Positions 38,722-47,458 are shown, counted from the first letter of the stretch. The stretch is 64,000 bases of DNA from Bacteroidales bacterium (GCA_017437755.1 JAFRXI010000010.1:52464-116463), one strand, 5' to 3'. A program made the numbers and translations. Notes: generated by a model from the letters alone, not told the origin.

Positions 38722-41700
38722 TTAGAAAGTGATGTTGATTCCACCTGTAAATATCCTGTTACGTGCATACGAGGAATAATCGAATCCTGGAGTAAGAGCC
38801 GAATGTCTGGTTGAAACCTCGGGATCGAGACCGGAATATGACGTAAGGGTGAATAGATTCTGACCGGAAATGAAAAGCCTCAGAGACTGGATCTTCAGCT
38901 TGGATGTGACAGAATAAGGGAAATTATAACCAAACTGGACAGTCTTCAGACGAAGGAATGAGCCGTCCTCCAAAGTCCTTGTGGAATACATTCCGGTAGG
39001 TCCCTGTCCTCCAATGCGGAAGTTCCTGCTGTCCGGGTTGTCCGGCGACCAGCGGTCGACATAGGACTTGTACTGGTTGATATTGCGGTTGGAGAAGTTA
39101 CCCTCGAACACGATCCTGTTTGCATTCATGATTTTGTTGCCATAGCTCCACTGGAAGAATATGTTCAGGTCGAAATTCTTCCAGGTAAAGGTATTGTTGA
39201 ATCCTCCTATATGGATAGGGGTTCCCCTGCCTATGACAACCATGTCACTCTCGTCTACGGTACCGTTCCCGTCAATATCCACATATTTGATGTCTCCGGG
39301 CTGGACGTTCGTATTCCCGTTGTTAGTAATCCCGTTCTTTAGTTTGTATGTTCCTGCCGGTGATACGTCAAAATCGTCGTACGTATAGACTCCGTCCCAG
39401 ACATAGCCATAGAAGGATGCTATCGGTTTCCCGACCTTTGCTATGTACAGGAATGAATTGTTAAAGTCACCGGTGAAGGTAACCTTGGAGAGCAGGGATT
39501 CTTCCCCCTCGGCCAGTTCAAGGACCTTGTCGCGATTGAAACTGATATTGAAATCACTGGTCCATATGAAGTTACGCGTCCTGACCGGGATGAAACTCAA
39601 GGTAAATTCCATTCCGTCATTCCGCACCTTGCCAACGTTCTTGTAAACGCTGCTATAGCCGCTTGAATACGGTACGTTGGCATTGAGCAACAGATTGCTG
39701 GTGATCTTTCGGTAAATGTCGAATACAAACCTTATTCGGTTGTCAAACAGGTTCAAATCCAGGCCGAGGTCCCATTGGGCAGTACTTTCCCATGTCAGTT
39801 CGTTATTGCCCAGGTTACTTTGCGTTATAGCCTCGGCTATGGAATTGCCCACTGCGTAATAATCTCCGATTACGACCGAGCCGTAGGCCGAGAAATCCTC
39901 CACACGGTTATTTCCCGTGACACCGTAACTGAGGCGCAGCTTGCCTTCGTCTATCCACGACAGTTTCTTCATGAATTCCTCCTCGCCGAATCTCCATGCA
40001 ATGGCAGCCGAAGGGAACAATCCCCAGCGATGGCCCTTGGTGAACTTGGATGATCCGTCCTCCCTGATGGAGGCCGTAAGCAGATAGCGTCCCTTGTACT
40101 GATAATTAGCCCTGGCGAGGAAAGACATCAGCCTGTTTTTCGACAATGTAACCGTTGTCGTTTCAGGCAGACCGTCATCCATTCCGCTGAGCCCCAGGCT
40201 CTCGTCAGGAACCTTGATTACGGTAAAACCATAATTGGAGGTTCCGGTACCCTGCATGGTAAAACCTCCCAGAAGGTCGATCTTGTGGTTCCCGAACTTC
40301 TTGTTCCAGCTGAGGGTATTCTCGTTTACCCAGCTCGTGACTATACGCTCGGAGAAGCCTCCGTTCACATCCTTGCTGTTATTCACCGATGAGTAACCCT
40401 GATAAGTCTTGGAATTGTAGAACGATTCTGAACGGCGTATCTTCTTGGTATACCCTCCCCTGATACTCAACTTGAGGTCCGGCAGGATATTGTATTCAAG
40501 GGTAGCATTCCCGAGGAAGTTGATAAAACGCTTGTTAATGAGTTCATTACTGTTTGAGATAACGGGATTCATGACGGTGTTGGCTATTCCCGCCGTGGCT
40601 ATATCGTCATCAAACAGGTCATCTACGTCCTGGGTGTCCAGAAGGAGCGGTTTGTAAGCCCAGGTCCGGTACATCAGATAAGTTTGATAGGAGTTGCTGG
40701 TGTTCAGCAGGGCCGAGGAGGTCTGACCGTATGTCTTATCTTCCGAGTACGATACGTTAGTCATCAGCCTGGCCCGCTTGGAAAGCTGCTGCTGCAAAGA
40801 CAACCTGGCCGAATACTTCTTGTAACCGGAATTAATGATGACACCCCTCTGGTCTACAAGGGAACCCGAAACCGAGTATTTGGTATCCCTGGTTCCGCCC
40901 AGCACTGAAATATTGTGCATGGTCATAAGGGCATTGCGGAACACACGGTCCTGCCAGTTGATCGTTTCCACATTGCGGTAATCTTCAAGTGTCATCCCGC
41001 GGCTGTCCAGATAAGTGTTGGCGGCTCCGGTATAACGCTGGAGCTGGTAATCCACAAACTCGTAAGCGTTCATCATATCCATCTTCCTGGTCGCTTGCTG
41101 CAGTCCCACCGAGCCTTCATAACTCACTACAGGCTTGCCAAGCTTGCCTTTCTTGGTTTCGATTATGATGACTCCATTGGCACCGCGCGAGCCATAAATC
41201 GCGGTTGATGAGGCATCCTTGAGAATGGTGATGGAAGCAATATCGCCCGTGGTGATGGCCGATGCGGAAAAATCTTCCAACGGGAACCCGTCCACCACAT
41301 AAAGCGGGGAATTGCTTTGGGTAAGGGAATTGGTTCCACGAATGACAATTTCCATATCCTGACCGGGCTGGCCATCGTTTGAAGAAACGGAAACACCGGC
41401 AATCCTACCCTGGAGAGCCTGGTCGAAAGAAACCACAGGAGCCTTGATGATGTCATCCATCTTGACACGGCTGAGCGTACCGGTTACGTCAACTATCCTT
41501 TGTTCTCCGTAACCGACCTCGACAACCGCCTCGTCAAGCATCATGGCATCGTCTTTCAAGATGAAATTTATCACAGTCCTGCCGGTAACCGGCTGCACTT
41601 CCGTTGCATATCCCAGCATGGAAGTTTCAAGAGTGGCATCCTTAGGAGCGTCGATGGTATAGGTTCCGTCTTCCGCGACCATTGCGCCCTTATTCGTTCC

Positions 41701-41859
41701 CTGAATAAAGACTATGGCTCCCGGAACAGGCTCCCCCTTTGCATCGACGACCTTTCCGGACACCTTGAAGTTCTGCGCAAAGGACACTCCCGAAGACAAC
41801 AGGATCGAGAATGTCCATACAAGCAGACAAGTTCCAAATGAAAGGTTGGATTGCTTCAT
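38722..41859 (-). CDS. SusC/RagA-family TonB-dependent outer-membrane transporter
   Basis: About 1045 residues. Signal peptide ending SGVSFAQNF, a carboxypeptidase-D-like regulatory domain (VSGKVVDAKGEPVPGAIVFI), a TonB-box region (LDEAVVEVGYGEQ), a plug with the SusC signature (GVSVSSNDGQPGQDMEIVIR, then IYGSRGANGVIIIETKKG) and a C-terminal beta barrel ending RNRIFTGGINITF. It imports oligosaccharides with energy from TonB/ExbBD. The start is set at 41859 because the upstream in-frame extension would contain the operator and lacks a signal peptide. It has its own operator (site 2) although it runs in the same direction as the catabolic operon before it. Confidence 0.94.
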   Translation of the reverse strand: MKQSNLSFGTCLLVWTFSILLSSGVSFAQNFKVSGKVVDAKGEPVPGAIVFIQGTNKGAMVAEDGTYTIDAPKDATLETSMLGYATEVQPVTGRTVINFILKDDAMMLDEAVVEVGYGEQRIVDVTGTLSRVKMDDIIKAPVVSFDQALQGRIAGVSVSSNDGQPGQDMEIVIRGTNSLTQSNSPLYVVDGFPLEDFSASAITTGDIASITILKDASSTAIYGSRGANGVIIIETKKGKLGKPVVSYEGSVGLQQATRKMDMMNAYEFVDYQLQRYTGAANTYLDSRGMTLEDYRNVETINWQDRVFRNALMTMHNISVLGGTRDTKYSVSGSLVDQRGVIINSGYKKYSARLSLQQQLSKRARLMTNVSYSEDKTYGQTSSALLNTSNSYQTYLMYRTWAYKPLLLDTQDVDDLFDDDIATAGIANTVMNPVISNSNELINKRFINFLGNATLEYNILPDLKLSIRGGYTKKIRRSESFYNSKTYQGYSSVNNSKDVNGGFSERIVTSWVNENTLSWNKKFGNHKIDLLGGFTMQGTGTSNYGFTVIKVPDESLGLSGMDDGLPETTTVTLSKNRLMSFLARANYQYKGRYLLTASIREDGSSKFTKGHRWGLFPSAAIAWRFGEEEFMKKLSWIDEGKLRLSYGVTGNNRVEDFSAYGSVVIGDYYAVGNSIAEAITQSNLGNNELTWESTAQWDLGLDLNLFDNRIRFVFDIYRKITSNLLLNANVPYSSGYSSVYKNVGKVRNDGMEFTLSFIPVRTRNFIWTSDFNISFNRDKVLELAEGEESLLSKVTFTGDFNNSFLYIAKVGKPIASFYGYVWDGVYTYDDFDVSPAGTYKLKNGITNNGNTNVQPGDIKYVDIDGNGTVDESDMVVIGRGTPIHIGGFNNTFTWKNFDLNIFFQWSYGNKIMNANRIVFEGNFSNRNINQYKSYVDRWSPDNPDSRNFRIGGQGPTGMYSTRTLEDGSFLRLKTVQFGYNFPYSVTSKLKIQSLRLFISGQNLFTLTSYSGLDPEVSTRHSALTPGFDYSSYARNRIFTGGINITF

Positions 41860-41870
41860 AATAATACTAT

Positions 41871-41888
41871 TGTTAAATCGTTTTAGCA
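41871..41888. promoter_or_regulatory. LacI-type operator, site 2, before susC
   Basis: TGTTAAATCGTTTTAGCA with central CG, identical at all 18 positions to site 3. It lies 12 bases before the susC start, in the 64-base gap after the mutarotase gene. A clear TAnnTTTG element was not found beside it. Confidence 0.75.
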
Positions 41889-41923
41889 TATAGAAAAACA
41901 ACTGGATTACATTATTAAACAGC

Positions 41924-42331
41924 TTATGCACAACCCACCGTAATAAGAAGGTTGGCGAATGTCCGTTTCTCTCCTGTGGCGATGGCCAGCCGGAGCGAGG
42001 GCTTCACACATTCATCGTAGAACCCGTACCTGTCCAGGCGCTTCAACTGCAGATCGGGAAGCATCGATGAAAATTCAGCGAAAACCTCGGGATCAGGTCC
42101 TTCAGAGGGGCTCATCACAGTTGCCTCCTCCACGTTGATTACCCCAAGGAGGGCATCCAGGACATCCGTTACGGTGGGCAGGCCCGGACTCAGCGAGACC
42201 CAGATCTTTTCCGCACCGGCCGTCTTGCTGACAAGAGGATAATTGCCGTCAGCAATCAGAATCCGGTCACCATGTCCCAGACGGCTTACCGCCGACAAGA
42301 TGCATGGATTTATACATTTACCTTTATTCAT
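41924..42331 (-). CDS. FucU/RbsD-family sugar mutarotase
   Basis: A 135-residue cytoplasmic protein of the RbsD/FucU family, which interconverts ring forms of sugars. It has the FucU-like signature LGHGDRILIADGNYP near residue 18 (catalytic His and Asp), and the conserved C-terminal block KRTFANLLITVG. Of the two family branches it looks closer to the L-fucose type. D-arabinose shares the C2-C4 stereochemistry of L-fucose and is handled by fucose enzymes in E. coli, which would suit a D-arabinose mutarotase here (inference). It overlaps the isomerase gene by four bases. Confidence 0.88.
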   Translation of the reverse strand: MNKGKCINPCILSAVSRLGHGDRILIADGNYPLVSKTAGAEKIWVSLSPGLPTVTDVLDALLGVINVEEATVMSPSEGPDPEVFAEFSSMLPDLQLKRLDRYGFYDECVKPSLRLAIATGEKRTFANLLITVGCA

Positions 42332-42942
42332 TTTTCATTCTCCCTTAATTCACCTAGTTTACCACCCGGATGACAGCGTACATACTTCTCGGGAGTCCAG
42401 TCATTCTGCACCTGAAGCACAACACTAAGAGCCTGAAGGACAAGCATTTCCGCATTCACCGAATTACGTGGCGCACGGTTGAGGGGGCCTCCCTCCTCTT
42501 TTACCGAAGCCAAAAGCGTACATTCCGAGTGCTTCGCCAGCCAGCTTTCAGGATTGCCGGTAACTGCAATCACCTTGCACCCGTTAGCATGCACGGCATT
42601 CACTGTTGCCTTGAGTTCCTGTGTTTCTCCGGAATTGGATATGGCTATCACCACATCTCCTGAAACAAGTTGGCCGCATGAACCGTGCACCGCCTCCGTT
42701 CCATGAAGGAAACAAGCCGGATTACCCGTAGATGACAGCAGCGAAGCCGCGTAAGCCGCCACATGTCCCGGCTTTCCTATGCCGGTAACGTGTATCCTGC
42801 CACAAGCGGCCTGAGACGCAAGGATCAGTTCGGCGGCAGCCCGGCAGGCAGCCGGATCAATGCCGTCAACAGACGAAGAGAAACTCTCTTTCGCCGAAAC
42901 GAGGAAAGCCTCAAGGGCCTTTATGCAACTGTCACGTATCAT
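42328..42942 (-). CDS. SIS-only KdsD-like arabinose-5-phosphate isomerase
   Basis: A 204-residue SIS-domain protein related to KdsD/KpsF/GutQ but lacking their C-terminal CBS pair. Family hallmarks are visible: GIGKPGHVA (Lys near residue 57), EAVHGSCG (His near 84), SNSGETQEL, PLNRAPRNS and the C-terminal HPGGKLGE. The last two match KdsD, which interconverts D-ribulose 5-phosphate and D-arabinose 5-phosphate, and its catalytic His is in the HPGG segment. CBS-free enzymes of this activity are known, including one from Bacteroides fragilis. In this operon it would run in the breakdown direction, arabinose 5-phosphate to ribulose 5-phosphate. It overlaps both neighbours by four bases. Confidence 0.85.
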   Translation of the reverse strand: MIRDSCIKALEAFLVSAKESFSSSVDGIDPAACRAAAELILASQAACGRIHVTGIGKPGHVAAYAASLLSSTGNPACFLHGTEAVHGSCGQLVSGDVVIAISNSGETQELKATVNAVHANGCKVIAVTGNPESWLAKHSECTLLASVKEEGGPLNRAPRNSVNAEMLVLQALSVVLQVQNDWTPEKYVRCHPGGKLGELRENEK

Positions 42943-43925
42943 TTCATTCCTGCGATTATTGTTTTATCCGCCCCTCTCTCCTCAATCAGCCTTTCCACCA
43001 TGTCGAGGGTTGGCAGGGACGGGATGGCGCCGTAACCGCAAACGGTTATCGCGGCAGCGTGCACTGCAAGTCCGATTGCGTTGTCAATGGAAAGGCCTGA
43101 AACGTACCCTGCAGAGAAAGTACCCACGAAGGAGTCGCCGGCAGCCGTGGGATCCTTGACATCAGGCATTCTGACGCAGGGGAACAGTTTGATTCCGTCT
43201 GCCGTACATAAAGCAGCCCCTCTGTCGCCAAGGGTAATTATAACATTATCAACCCCTTTACCCCTGAGGACTGCTGCCGCATCTTCAAGGGATTTGCCTG
43301 AAAGCCGCCCTTGGGCATCCGTCTGGATTCCGGAAAGGAAGGCAGCCTCAGTTTCATTGGGAGTAAGGAATGTGACACATGAAAGGAGCTCATCGGAAAG
43401 GGATGCTGCCGGGGCGGGATTCAGCATTAACGGGACACCGGCGTCACGGGAGAGACGTGCCACATAAAGGATGGTATCCATTCTGAGTTCCAACTGCATC
43501 ATTACCAAGTCGTAATCCCCAATCCCTTCCTCCAGCCATTCAAGGTCCGTTGGAAGAAGGTCATAGTTGGCTCCCGGGACCACTATTATCCGGTTCTGAA
43601 CGCCGGAAGCTCCCGCCTGCACCTCAATATGACCTACGCCGGAAGGATGGTCATGGCTGGTTTTGACATGGCGCGTGTCTGCGCCCGAAGACTCCACAAC
43701 GTAGAGCATCTCCTTTCCGAAAGAGTCGTCGCCCACGCAACCGGCCATGTCCACGGCCACTCCCAGCCTGGCAGCCTGCACGGCCTGGTTGGCTCCTTTT
43801 CCTCCGGGGGCCGTCTTGAAACAGCTTCCTATTACGGTTTCTCCAAGGTCCGGCGCCCTTTCAGCCAAGGCCACAAGGTCCATCACGAAGCTTCCTACTA
43901 CGAGAATTTTTGGTTTTTCATTCAT
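42939..43925 (-). CDS. Ribokinase-like PfkB sugar kinase
   Basis: A 328-residue PfkB kinase close to ribokinase: KILVVGSFVMDLVALAERAP at the start, TAPGGKGANQAVQAARLG near residue 38, NPAPAASLSDELL, TPNETEA and the catalytic DPTAAGDSFVGTFSAGY near residue 256. Ribokinases phosphorylate the terminal hydroxyl of pentoses. With a KdsD-like isomerase next to it the natural substrate could be D-arabinose, giving arabinose 5-phosphate (inference); ribose or a hexose cannot be excluded. It overlaps the symporter gene by eight bases and the isomerase gene by four, so translation is coupled. Confidence 0.88.
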   Translation of the reverse strand: MNEKPKILVVGSFVMDLVALAERAPDLGETVIGSCFKTAPGGKGANQAVQAARLGVAVDMAGCVGDDSFGKEMLYVVESSGADTRHVKTSHDHPSGVGHIEVQAGASGVQNRIIVVPGANYDLLPTDLEWLEEGIGDYDLVMMQLELRMDTILYVARLSRDAGVPLMLNPAPAASLSDELLSCVTFLTPNETEAAFLSGIQTDAQGRLSGKSLEDAAAVLRGKGVDNVIITLGDRGAALCTADGIKLFPCVRMPDVKDPTAAGDSFVGTFSAGYVSGLSIDNAIGLAVHAAAITVCGYGAIPSLPTLDMVERLIEERGADKTIIAGMK

Positions 43926-45372
43926 GTTTCTTGATTAGTTTGGAGAACAGGAAACCCACAAGGAATATGGTTGTGGTTCCAAATACAATGGTAAGATAGG
44001 TGTGGATGGGACTTCCGAAAACAGGAAGACTCATATAAGCAATTACGCAGAGGCCGAGCACGACAGCAATTATCGCCCCGGTACGGTTGGGCTTTTTGCA
44101 AACCAGCGAGAGCAGGAACAAACCCAGCATGCCACCGCTGAAGATGGAAGAGAGCTTCCACCAGGCATCCAGGACACCGTCGATGCTCATCATGGCCAGA
44201 CCGATCAGGATACCCATAACCCCCACCACTGCCGATGCGGTGTATAGCACCGCCATGTGGGATTTGCGCTCATCCACAGGTGAACTGCGGTGTATTTTCT
44301 TATAGAAATCGGTAAACACTATGGTAGCCGAAGAGTTTATGCTGGTAGCTACCGTGCTCATGCCCGCCGAGAACAGCGATGCTATCACAAGGCCGGTAAT
44401 GCCGGTTGGAAGACCGTGTACTATGAAATACGGGAAAACCTTGTCTCCTGTCACCCCTTCGGGCAGAAGTTCAGGACTTGCGGTATAATAGGAATAGAGC
44501 GCCGTTCCTATGTAGACGAATACCAATGACACAGGGATGTAGAGAAGTCCGCCGAACATGGTAGCCTTGACGGCTTCACCTGTGCTCCTGGCCGTCATAT
44601 ACCGTTGCACATAGTTCTGGTCTATGCCGTAGTTCTGCAAATTGATGAAAATGCCATAGATAAGCACCACCCAGACCGTAGGTTCCCTCAGCGTGATCCC
44701 AAGGCTCCCCAGGCTGAACTTGCCGTCCGAGGCGGCAATGCTGAACAGTTGTCCAGGGCCTTCCGGCATGCCGAAGGTCAGTATCAAGGCGCAGATGAGG
44801 GCGCCTGCGATCAGGATAATCCCCTGGATTGCGTCAGTCCAGACTACGGCGGAGATTCCACCGAGCACCGCATATATAAGCGTAAGGGCTCCTGTCACAA
44901 CTATGATGGTGGCTATATCCCAGCCAAACATCGTATTGATGGGAATGGCAAGGAGCAGCAGTATCGACCCAACCCGGCAAACCTGAGTGAGCAAATAGCA
45001 GATGGCTACATAGCAGCGGGCCCAGTAACCGTAGCGGTCTTCCAGGAACTGATAGGCGGAAACGCTGCCGACTCCCCTGTAAAGTGGGATGAACACCTTT
45101 GCTGCCAGCCAAGTGGCTATCGGGATGGTGAAACTGAAAATCAATTGGTTCCAGTTCCCAGCATAAGATCCTCCGGGAAGGCCCAGGAAGGAAATGCTGC
45201 TCACGAAGGTTGCGAAGATGGACATGCCCACCACCCACGCCGGAATGGTACCCTCAGCCTTGGTGAAAGCGTCGGTACCCTTGCTGCTCCTGCGGAAGAA
45301 ACTGCATCCGAAGAACGCCACTCCTCCCACAAAGATGAAGAAAATCAGATAGTCGAGCCAAGTTAGTTCCAT
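43918..45372 (-). CDS. Sodium:solute symporter (SSS family)
   Basis: A 484-residue inner-membrane transporter with about 13 hydrophobic helices. The SSS family features are clear: N-terminal DYLIFFIFVGGVAFFG, the sodium-site region MSIFATFVSSISFLGLPG and the signature-like ASLFSAGMSTVATSINSSAT. Members carry sugars, amino acids or sialic acids; sialic-acid carriers (SiaT type) are in this family. It sits between the aldolase and the kinase and so probably imports the monosaccharide released by the Asp-box enzymes. It overlaps the aldolase stop by one base. Confidence 0.9.
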   Translation of the reverse strand: MELTWLDYLIFFIFVGGVAFFGCSFFRRSSKGTDAFTKAEGTIPAWVVGMSIFATFVSSISFLGLPGGSYAGNWNQLIFSFTIPIATWLAAKVFIPLYRGVGSVSAYQFLEDRYGYWARCYVAICYLLTQVCRVGSILLLLAIPINTMFGWDIATIIVVTGALTLIYAVLGGISAVVWTDAIQGIILIAGALICALILTFGMPEGPGQLFSIAASDGKFSLGSLGITLREPTVWVVLIYGIFINLQNYGIDQNYVQRYMTARSTGEAVKATMFGGLLYIPVSLVFVYIGTALYSYYTASPELLPEGVTGDKVFPYFIVHGLPTGITGLVIASLFSAGMSTVATSINSSATIVFTDFYKKIHRSSPVDERKSHMAVLYTASAVVGVMGILIGLAMMSIDGVLDAWWKLSSIFSGGMLGLFLLSLVCKKPNRTGAIIAVVLGLCVIAYMSLPVFGSPIHTYLTIVFGTTTIFLVGFLFSKLIKKHE

Positions 45373-46277
45373 TATCTGTAATCATTCAGTGTTTCCAGTA
45401 TCGCCTCCACTTTCTTTTCCATTCCGGGGCCGAAAGCCGTATACGGAAGAAGCATATGGGAGGAGCATATTCCTTTCATCTTCAGGGCGCATTTTATCCC
45501 TTTGACGAAACTGGCGTCAGAACCGGGATCAAGCCCGTAGAGTGAACTGGAAAGCCGCATTATCTTTTTCTGGAAATCCCGGGCGGCAACCAAATCGCCT
45601 GCGGATGCCGCTTTGAAAGCTCCCACGAAGAGTTCCGGGAAGAGGTTTGCGCCACCGCTCACACCGCCGTCGGCGCCACATAGGACTGCCGGGACCATCT
45701 GTTCCTCCGGGCCCATGTAGACCGCGAAATCAGTCCCGGCAAAGTGATAGAGCAGGCTCTGGAAATAACCCTGGTTCCCCGACGAATCCTTCACGCCCAC
45801 TATATTGGGATGCCTGGACAGGGCAAGGACTGTATTGGCTTCCAGGAACACCTTTACCTTGGACGGCATATTATAAAGATATACCGGGAGAGGACACTCA
45901 TCAGCCAAAGCAGTGAACCAGTCAATGAGTTCATTCTGAGAAGCCGGGAAATAATAAGGTGCGGCGGCTACCACTCCAAAAGCACTGCATTCCTTTGCAC
46001 ACTGTGCCAGGTCCAGGCTGTCTTCAAGTGAAGTATCGGTTATTCCCACAAGTACCGGTACGCGACCTGCTATATATGAGCACATGTACTTGACAAAATC
46101 ATAGCGCAGCCGCACCGGCATGCTCTGGCTCTCCCCCGTGGTGCCAAGCAGGAAGATACCGGCAACTCCTGCCGCAATCATACGGTCAGCTATGATGCAT
46201 GCCCCTTTTTCGTCCAGGGTCACGGCATCAAGCATCGGGGTTATCATCGGAGGGATTATTCCCTGAATCTTTTTCAT
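45372..46277 (-). CDS. DapA/NanA-family class I aldolase
   Basis: A 301-residue TIM-barrel protein of the dihydrodipicolinate synthase/N-acetylneuraminate lyase family. Visible are the 2-keto-acid carboxylate motif GTTGESQS (near residue 45), the catalytic tyrosine in PVYLYNMPS (near 134) and the Schiff-base lysine in IVGVKDSSG (near 162). Family members split or join pyruvate and an aldehyde. Because it leads a sugar operon with kinase, isomerase and mutarotase, a lyase role on a 3-deoxy-2-keto sugar acid is more likely than lysine synthesis. Cleaving Kdo would give pyruvate and D-arabinose (inference). A LacI-type operator lies 29 bases before its start. Confidence 0.88.
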   Translation of the reverse strand: MKKIQGIIPPMITPMLDAVTLDEKGACIIADRMIAAGVAGIFLLGTTGESQSMPVRLRYDFVKYMCSYIAGRVPVLVGITDTSLEDSLDLAQCAKECSAFGVVAAAPYYFPASQNELIDWFTALADECPLPVYLYNMPSKVKVFLEANTVLALSRHPNIVGVKDSSGNQGYFQSLLYHFAGTDFAVYMGPEEQMVPAVLCGADGGVSGGANLFPELFVGAFKAASAGDLVAARDFQKKIMRLSSSLYGLDPGSDASFVKGIKCALKMKGICSSHMLLPYTAFGPGMEKKVEAILETLNDYR

Positions 46278-46306
46278 ATAGAAGATATTTTATAATTAAT
46301 CATATA

Positions 46307-46324
46307 TGTTAAATCGTTTTAGCA
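46307..46324. promoter_or_regulatory. LacI-type operator, site 3, before the aldolase operon
   Basis: TGTTAAATCGTTTTAGCA, identical to site 2, in the leader of the aldolase-symporter-kinase-isomerase-mutarotase operon and just downstream of the lacI stop. Confidence 0.78.
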
Positions 46325-46362
46325 AGCGTGCGTGCAAAAAAATAAGTTCGATTTTTATGTTT

Positions 46363-47373
46363 CTATCCTGATATTTCCGGAGAGAGCACAATCTGCTCAA
46401 TAGGAACCTTCCGCCCAGGTCCTGACCGGATTCGGGCCATGATGAGTTCCATGGCCCTGGCCGCAAAAGAATCCACCGGCTGCCGGACGAATATGATGCC
46501 CGGAGCATAAATATCATAGAGCGGATTCCGGTCGAAACAGGCCACCTTGAAGTCATCCGGGATGTGATAACCATTCTTGTAGATTTCTGACATCACGAGC
46601 AAGGCCAGGGTATTGGTAGCCATCATAAAGGCATCCACTCCCCTCTCCCTGGCCGAACGGAAGTAGGAAGGGATGCTGTCGTAACTGTTGTGGGTTATCC
46701 TTTCTATATGGGTTTCGAATTCCGGGCCCGCCTCTTTGATTGCATCCAGGTATCCTTGCTCGCGGTCGCGGGTGTTGGAAATGTTCATCGAGTAGGATAC
46801 CATGTCGATGCGGCGGGCTCCACGGTCAAGAAGCTTCCGGGTGATGACACGGGCAGCCTCACGGTTGTCCAGCACCACGCTGCTAACCTGGAGACCAGGA
46901 ACCTCACGGTCCAACAAAACCGTGTCGACTCCGGAACCCACAACCTTTCGGATGGCATCCTCGGAACCGGCGCACGGCACCAGTATAAGACCGTCGACAC
47001 CTTTGTTCAGAAGCACGTCGACAACCCTTCCAAACTTTTCCGGATTCTCGTCCGAACTACCGAAGATCACATTATAACCATATTTGTAGGCCTGGTCTTC
47101 CAGGTCCCTTGCGATCTCGGCGAAGAAAGGATTGGCTATGTCGGAAACAACCACCCCGATGGTGAGGGTCTTTCCGGAACGAAGGGCCCTGGCTGTATTG
47201 TTGGGCTTGTATTGCAGGCGCTCGGCCACTTCCATCACGCGTCTGGCAGTATCTTCACCGACCCGGTACACCGGCTCCCCTGCCACCTGGTTAGACATCA
47301 CAAAGGACACCAAAGTGGTGGAGACTCCAGCCTCTTTTGCTATATCCTTAATTGTAACCGAACTCTTAGCCAT
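46363..47373 (-). CDS. LacI-family regulator of the PUL
   Basis: A 336-residue LacI/GalR-type repressor: N-terminal HTH (VTIKDIAKEAGVSTTLVSFV), hinge helix (NNTARALRSGKT, near residue 57) and a periplasmic-binding-protein-like sensor domain (TIGVVVSDIANPFFAEIARD). It lies directly upstream of the aldolase operon, and its own promoter carries the same type of palindrome, so it probably represses itself, the catabolic operon, susC and the FG-GAP gene. The effector should be the sugar or an early intermediate. LacI control of a SusCD locus is less usual than hybrid two-component or ECF-sigma control. Confidence 0.92.
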   Translation of the reverse strand: MAKSSVTIKDIAKEAGVSTTLVSFVMSNQVAGEPVYRVGEDTARRVMEVAERLQYKPNNTARALRSGKTLTIGVVVSDIANPFFAEIARDLEDQAYKYGYNVIFGSSDENPEKFGRVVDVLLNKGVDGLILVPCAGSEDAIRKVVGSGVDTVLLDREVPGLQVSSVVLDNREAARVITRKLLDRGARRIDMVSYSMNISNTRDREQGYLDAIKEAGPEFETHIERITHNSYDSIPSYFRSARERGVDAFMMATNTLALLVMSEIYKNGYHIPDDFKVACFDRNPLYDIYAPGIIFVRQPVDSFAARAMELIMARIRSGPGRKVPIEQIVLSPEISG

Positions 47374-47402
47374 ATCCGTCCTGTGCCAGAAGTAACTCGA
47401 GA

Positions 47403-47427
47403 CAAATATAGCTAAATCGTTTTAATA
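47403..47427 (-). promoter_or_regulatory. lacI promoter with operator site 4
   Basis: On the minus strand TATATTTG (47403-47410) is preceded at once by the operator core; plus-strand AGCTAAATCGTTTTAATA at 47410-47427. The operator touches the -7 element as at site 1, consistent with autorepression. Confidence 0.72.
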
Positions 47428-47458
47428 AACAAATAATTGAGGGATTATTTATAGAAAA

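Noticed and set aside
41860-41931. N-terminal extension of SusC by 24 residues
   Set aside because: The extension would include the LacI-type operator and does not form a signal peptide; the ATG at 41859 does.
42328-46277. Ordinary N-acetylneuraminate catabolism
   Set aside because: The aldolase and SSS symporter fit, but a ManNAc epimerase or kinase of the ROK type, NagA and NagB are missing, while a ribokinase-like kinase and KdsD-like isomerase are present. Kdn or Kdo remain possible.
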